Shown here: positions 6,127 through 9,558 of the stretch, in pieces
Layout of the letters: each line of letters opens with the position of its first letter
Numbering within the stretch: position 1 is the stretch's first letter
Source: CAZGYE01 sp964530165
GTDB lineage: Bacteria; Planctomycetota; Planctomycetia; Planctomycetales; Planctomycetaceae
Assembly (NCBI GenBank): GCA_964530165.1
Contig: CAZGYE010000232.1
Location: forward strand, 1 to 9,558
Direction: 5' to 3'
DNA: 9,558 nt
Translations under genes and position numbers: made by a program
Notes under the pieces: model-generated
The model's database searches: none
Told to the model about the DNA's origin: nothing
The model's input: only the letters and a program-made list of their open reading frames with translations

Positions 6127-7425
6127 CTATTCTTCGTCGTAGCGGCCGCCCATTTGGTAGAGCGGCAGGAAGCGGTAGTAGACTTCCAGGCAGAGGGTAC
6201 TCAGCGCGGTCGAATAGACTCTCCCGCCGTAGGGTCCCCACGGGCCGTTGGGGTCCCAGCTCCCGGCGTTCTCGCCGGTCTCCAGTTGTTCGGCAACCAA
6301 CAGGTCGCGCAGCGATTCGTTCCAGCTCCGCCACGATTCGCCGCCGTATTGGTACATCGCCAGCGTGCCGTAATACCAGTAGTAGAGGTTCAGCTTGCTT
6401 CGGCGGGGCATGTTTTTCATCAGGTAGCTGACCGCTTCGATACTGGCCGAGTTGGTCCGCTTTATCCCGAGCATCTGTTTACAGAACAGGGCCTCGGCCG
6501 TCATCGCCGGGGTGACGCGCGGGCTGCTTCGGTGCAGAGCTTCCACGCCGCCGTAGCTGGAGAGCCCGTTGCGTCGGCCGTGGCTGCGAGACTTCAGGAA
6601 GTTGACCATCCCCCGCTTGGCTTCGTCGGGGATGTTCAGACCGGCGATCTCGGCGCTCTTGATCGCCATCAACTGCCAGCCAAAGATGCTCATGTCGCTG
6701 ACTTGTCCTTTGACGTACCGCCAGCCGCCGTCCTTGGGGTTTTGCATGCCCAGCGTGTAGCGGATGGCGCGCTGAAGTGGTTCTCGCAGGCCGGCGTCGA
6801 TGGTGGGATCACTCTGCATGCCGTAGGCTTCGGCCATGGCATAAGTGGCCATGGCGTGGCAATACGTCCGGGCGTAGTGGGTGGCCTTGCCTCCCAGAAA
6901 GCCGTCGTCGCGCTGCTGGCGAATCAACCAGCGCAGCGCGCGGTCGATGCGGTCGGCGTATTGGCCTTCTTCGTGAGTGTAGCCGGCCCCGAGGAACGCC
7001 AACACGGCCAGGGCGGTCAAACCGGAATCAGCGTTGATGCCGGCCCGCCTGCGGTCGATGCCCCTCTCGTCGATCTCGATTCGACCGGCTCCGAAGCGGT
7101 CGGCGTCCCAGTAACCTTCGCTGCTCTGATGCAGGGCCAACCATCGCAGGCTGGCTTCGACCGCCCGCTCCGAGGCGTCCGTCCCGCCGAACTTGCGAGC
7201 GAATTCCTTGCGCCGGGCCAGGTTGCGGAGCCGATAGGTGGACGGAACGTTGATGCTCTTGCGGTCTCGCTTCGCGTCGAAGTTCGGACTGCCGACGTTG
7301 GGTTTGGGACCTTCACGGGGAACCTCGACCGGAACACCACTTTCGACGGCGACGGGCCGTTCAGATGCACCGGTTGGCAATCGCGGGGTGAGGTCCGGCC
7401 GGTGACGTTTCACGGCGCCATCCAC
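6127..7425 (-). CDS. Alpha/alpha-toroid protein (prenyltransferase/squalene oxidase repeat type)
   Basis: A 432-residue protein whose residues about 85-425 carry repeated helix pairs ending in Gln/Gly/Trp-type motifs, as in squalene cyclases, prenyltransferase beta subunits and complement-like toroids: LRWLALHQSSEGYWD (93-107), LRWLIRQQRDDGFLGG (164-179), IRYTLGMQNPKDGGWRY (221-237) and GENAGSWDP (384-392). NLYYWYYGTLAMYQYGG (346-362) and TALSTLCLEVYYRFLPLY (406-423) complete the domain. I see no DxDD cyclase motif and no signal peptide. The first 80 residues are Pro-, Arg- and Lys-rich and probably disordered. GTG at 7425 overlaps the upstream gene by 16 nt; an in-frame GTG at 7413 would give a 4-nt GTGA overlap and 428 residues, and I cannot choose firmly. 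Enzymatic activity is doubtful; a binding or scaffold role with its two operon partners is as likely. Confidence 0.85.
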   Translation of the reverse strand: MDGAVKRHRPDLTPRLPTGASERPVAVESGVPVEVPREGPKPNVGSPNFDAKRDRKSINVPSTYRLRNLARRKEFARKFGGTDASERAVEASLRWLALHQSSEGYWDADRFGAGRIEIDERGIDRRRAGINADSGLTALAVLAFLGAGYTHEEGQYADRIDRALRWLIRQQRDDGFLGGKATHYARTYCHAMATYAMAEAYGMQSDPTIDAGLREPLQRAIRYTLGMQNPKDGGWRYVKGQVSDMSIFGWQLMAIKSAEIAGLNIPDEAKRGMVNFLKSRSHGRRNGLSSYGGVEALHRSSPRVTPAMTAEALFCKQMLGIKRTNSASIEAVSYLMKNMPRRSKLNLYYWYYGTLAMYQYGGESWRSWNESLRDLLVAEQLETGENAGSWDPNGPWGPYGGRVYSTALSTLCLEVYYRFLPLYQMGGRYDEE

Positions 7426-8372
7426 GATGCTTTGAGGCGTTCGCGAACTCCGCCGAATGAAGCGGGATGCTGCGGGGCGCCGCCGGCGGTCCCTTGGCTG
7501 GGCTCATCGGAAGCCATCCCCGCCTCTTCGGCCGGCAGGGATGACGGGACCGGCCCGGCCCGCCGGCGAATAACGTCTTCGTCCGGTCCCCGTTTCAGGA
7601 ACGAGCTTGTGTCCGACGGCATGTCGATCGACGCCAACGACCGGGACGCATCGAACTGTTTTGTGACCCGATCGATCGATCCGCGGACCGGAGCGCGCCG
7701 CACGCTCTGGGTTTGGACCTGACCGCTACGAGCCAGCGGCCGCCGGGTGTTGGTTGTGGACGGGATTTGAACATCCGGCCGCGCTTCGGCCGTCGGGTCG
7801 TCGATCTTCAGTGGAATCGCACTCTCGACACGCGGACCCTGTTCAGCACGGTCCTCCGGCTTGGGGGTCACAATCGGTTCGTTGGGTCGACTCGGCAGAT
7901 CGGGCACATCGATGTCCGGCTGGGTGGTTTCCTCGGGGCGTCGTTCGGGGCTTTCCGGCGGTTTGGGCTCCAGCGGCGTACGTTCCAGCCGGCTCAGTTG
8001 TTGCTTGACCGGATCGAGCAGTTTCTCCCACACGGGCGTGTTGCCGGTCTCTTTGGTTTCGGTCTTCTCCTCGCCTTCGACAAACAGGTCGCGAACCTGA
8101 ATGCGGTCCTCCTTTTTCTCTGGGACGGGAACCGGCTCGACAGGCGGATGAAATGCCACCAGACCGAGCGAACACGAGACGTGCACCAGGATGGAAAAAA
8201 TCAACGACTTCGACGTGGTATTGTGGTCGCCCCAGCGGGTGATCAGCATTGTGACTAAATGCACGGTCGCAAACAGCAAACCGACGCACAGACCGAGCCA
8301 GAGAATTTCTTCGATCCGCAGATCGTTTCCGGAGAGCAGCCGTTCCAACAGATTGTGCACAGCCTGTCTCAT
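7410..8372 (-). CDS. Membrane protein with two TM segments and proline-rich stalk
   Basis: I do not recognise a named family. The 320 residues show two hydrophobic segments, about 23-44 (LWLGLCVGLLFATVHLVTML) and about 57-74 (LIFSILVHVSCSLGLVAF). The second has the Ser-x-Leu-x-His look of TonB-type N-terminal anchors. Residues about 75-210 are a Pro/Glu/Arg-rich stretch typical of an extended periplasmic stalk. The remainder is polar and low in hydrophobics, and I find no TonB C-terminal domain. The ATG at 8372 overlaps the exbD stop as ATGA, with GAGG a few bases upstream; an earlier in-frame start at 8435 would lie inside exbD and is less likely. Context makes it the probable physical partner of ExbD, in TonB's place, perhaps linking the motor to the toroid protein encoded next. 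Confidence 0.8.
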   Translation of the reverse strand: MRQAVHNLLERLLSGNDLRIEEILWLGLCVGLLFATVHLVTMLITRWGDHNTTSKSLIFSILVHVSCSLGLVAFHPPVEPVPVPEKKEDRIQVRDLFVEGEEKTETKETGNTPVWEKLLDPVKQQLSRLERTPLEPKPPESPERRPEETTQPDIDVPDLPSRPNEPIVTPKPEDRAEQGPRVESAIPLKIDDPTAEARPDVQIPSTTNTRRPLARSGQVQTQSVRRAPVRGSIDRVTKQFDASRSLASIDMPSDTSSFLKRGPDEDVIRRRAGPVPSSLPAEEAGMASDEPSQGTAGGAPQHPASFGGVRERLKASWMAP

Positions 8373-8791
8373 AGCTCGTCCTCGGTCTTCAACCGGTTCG
8401 CCAGCGACACGAAGTTGATCTTCGCACGATGACACACCGCCAGAACATCCATGACGTATTGATACGGTCCCTGGCCGTCGCCGCGTATCAGGACGGCCTG
8501 GTCGGCGTAATGCTCTTGGGCCGCGATCAGGTCGCGTTCCACTTCTTCCATGGTGCGTGCCTGCCCGTTGATCGAGAGTCTCCCGTCCTGGGCCACGCTG
8601 ATGATGATCTCGTCAGGCAGGGTGGTCAGCGGCTGGGCCTCGGTGACCGTGGGCAATTGGATGTCGAATTGACGTTCCATCTCGGTAAACTGGGTCCCGA
8701 TCATGAAGAAGATGATCAACAGAAACACGATGTCGATCATCGGTGTCAGGTTCAGGACCGGTTCTTCGACCGCGTCGGTTTTCAGCGGCAT
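8369..8791 (-). CDS. exbD: ExbD/TolR-family energy-transduction protein
   Basis: A 140-residue inner-membrane protein of the proton-driven ExbB-ExbD / TolQ-TolR motor class. It has a short cytoplasmic N-terminus, the signature LNLTPMIDIVFLLIIFFMIG (about residues 13-32) with the functionally essential Asp in the MID triplet at the start of the single TM helix, and a periplasmic domain with FDIQLPTV, IIISVAQDGRLSING, ADQAVLIRGDG and YVMDVLAVCHRAKINFVSLA. Length is normal. I chose the ATG at 8791 because the family N-terminus starts there; the in-frame TTG at 9028 would add 79 residues without family character. No strong ribosome-binding site is visible. No ExbB/TolQ gene lies beside it, which is unusual because this protein needs an ExbB-type partner. 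It is the first gene of the three-gene operon. Confidence 0.93.
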   Translation of the reverse strand: MPLKTDAVEEPVLNLTPMIDIVFLLIIFFMIGTQFTEMERQFDIQLPTVTEAQPLTTLPDEIIISVAQDGRLSINGQARTMEEVERDLIAAQEHYADQAVLIRGDGQGPYQYVMDVLAVCHRAKINFVSLANRLKTEDEL

Positions 8792-8845
8792 GACGGCTGT
8801 CTCGTGCTCGAAGGAAACCTTTCGGGATTTGACGATTGTGCAACT

Positions 8846-8851
8846 ACTATA
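8846..8851 (-). promoter_or_regulatory. Possible -10 element upstream of exbD
   Basis: On the minus strand TATAGT stands about 55 nt before the exbD start codon. I see no good -35 hexamer at the right distance, so this is a weak candidate for the operon promoter. Confidence 0.2.
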
Positions 8852-8972
8852 TCGGAGTTTCCCGCGAATTTTGAGAGCGAAACCCCCACCGGCCACTTCT
8901 CTGAGCCAATTACCGCTGCTCGTTCGACCAAACCACTTGTCCGGCCTGGTGTTGTGACGTTCGAGACAAACG

Positions 8973-8988
8973 ATTGGTTCCGGCCAAT
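8973..8988 (-). terminator. Small hairpin after the coiled-coil gene
   Basis: ATTGG and CCAAT form a 5-bp stem around a 6-nt loop about 45 bp beyond the stop at 9032. On the minus strand it is followed by CGTTTGTC, a poor T-run. It could be a weak terminator of the gene at 9032-9334 and would separate it from exbD. Confidence 0.25.
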
Positions 8989-9031
8989 TCAACGGAAAGT
9001 TGCATTCCGCGAGGCCGCCGGTCGGCAACCG

Positions 9032-9334
9032 TCAATGCCCGCTGGCGATTGTCGAGACTTTGTTGTTAGGGCCGCGGCTTTGCCTCTGCAAACGATCCAC
9101 TTCGGCCTGGAGTTGTTCGGCAGAAGATTTCCACGGTTGGGCTTGTTCCTGCCAATGATCACAGCTTCGCCGGGCATCGTTCGCTCGATTTTGACACCGT
9201 TTGATCTCGGATCGGAGCTGTCGATACTTCGCTTTCCACAGTTCCACACTCCCCTTGAACCGCTTCGCCAGTTTGCCCAACGGCGTTTTGTAACTGCCCA
9301 AGCTCACTTCACAACCCGTTTGCGACAAATTCAT
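9032..9334 (-). CDS. Short coiled-coil protein, probable N-terminal remnant of a transposase
   Basis: A 100-residue basic protein starting MNLSQTGCEVSLGSYKTPLG and continuing with a charged coiled coil (KLAKRFKGSVELWKAKYRQL, then RANDARRSCDHWQEQAQ and AEQLQAEVDRLQRQ). This arrangement, a YKTPL-type start followed by a basic coiled coil with SRDxW-like spacing, is what I recall at the N-terminus of long planctomycete transposases. Here a stop follows soon after the coil and no catalytic domain is found in the 240 bp downstream, so I infer a truncated copy. The alternative is a small free-standing coiled-coil protein. ATG at 9334 has AGGTAGG about 4 nt upstream; an in-frame ATG at 9412, with AGGAG only 3 nt upstream, would add 26 Cys-rich residues (MLLCQNSVCCPP) that look non-genuine. 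Confidence 0.5.
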   Translation of the reverse strand: MNLSQTGCEVSLGSYKTPLGKLAKRFKGSVELWKAKYRQLRSEIKRCQNRANDARRSCDHWQEQAQPWKSSAEQLQAEVDRLQRQSRGPNNKVSTIASGH

Positions 9335-9549
9335 TTGCCTACCTCGCCCTTGCATTCCTTTCCAAAATACTTCCCACGGAGGACAACAAACGCTATTCTG
9401 GCACAACAACATAGACTCCTGTCAACACCAAGTTTTCATCGCGCCAGCCGGAGACTGGAGGTAGAATACCAGAGTGGCATATCGCTTGAGAACGACAACC
9501 GACCTCTTAGAAAGGACGCGGTAATTCAGCAAAGCTGCAGAAGGTTTCG

Positions 9550-9558
9550 ATGGCGGAC
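9550..9558 (+). CDS. Possible gene start at the right edge
   Basis: ATG GCG GAC at the very end is preceded by GAAGG (9540-9544), 5 nt before the ATG. Only three codons (Met-Ala-Asp) are visible, so the product cannot be named. If real, it diverges from the coiled-coil gene and the 215 bp between the two starts (9335-9549) holds the promoters; I recognise no clear one there. Confidence 0.35.

Noticed and set aside
6154..7722. Plus-strand open frame of 522 codons
   Set aside because: It is antisense to the toroid protein and the end of the stalk protein. The repeats and operon overlaps support the minus strand.
8792..9028. N-terminal extension of ExbD from a TTG at 9028
   Set aside because: The 79 extra residues show no family similarity or signal peptide, and the typical ExbD start MPLKT lies at 8791.
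9335..9549. tRNA or insertion-sequence terminal repeats near the right edge
   Set aside because: I looked for cloverleaf-like pairing and matching inverted ends and found none that I could support.

Overview
The window looks like a piece of a GC-rich planctomycete chromosome, probably of the Pirellulales type. The grounds are the ExbD start MPLKTDAVEEPVLNLTPMID, the pairing of ExbD with a terpenoid-cyclase-toroid protein, and a coiled-coil protein resembling the N-termini of transposases I associate with planctomycetes. This placement is recalled family knowledge, not a database search. I see no rRNA, tRNA, CRISPR array or complete insertion sequence.

Left half (1-3698, minus strand): an electron-transfer operon read right to left, etfB, then etfA (2 bp apart), then an acyl-CoA dehydrogenase cut off by the left edge. 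The dehydrogenase would oxidise an acyl-CoA and pass electrons to the EtfBA heterodimer. The ETF carries sequence patterns of the FixAB/bifurcating class rather than the mitochondrial-type class. A run of about six 7-bp repeats fills the gap between etfA and the dehydrogenase.

Middle (3699-6057): a 313-bp divergent promoter region, then a plus-strand gene for a second, long and divergent acyl-CoA dehydrogenase-like protein. Its FAD-domain motifs are partly kept, its active-site loop is altered, and it has a C-terminal extension of about 215 residues. Being divergent to etfBA, it probably shares that electron carrier. A GC-rich hairpin at 6061-6086 separates it from the convergent operon to its right.

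Right half (6127-8791, minus strand): a tightly coupled three-gene operon (ATGA overlap, then an overlap of 4 or 16 nt): exbD, then a membrane protein with two transmembrane segments and a proline-rich stalk, then a 432-residue protein of alpha/alpha-toroid (prenyltransferase/squalene oxidase repeat) type. No ExbB/TolQ gene is present. This is the least explained system in the window.

Far right (8792-9558): a short minus-strand coiled-coil protein, probably the N-terminal remnant of a transposase, and a possible plus-strand gene starting nine bases before the right edge. Long antisense reading frames lie over most real genes, as expected at this GC content, and are not annotated.
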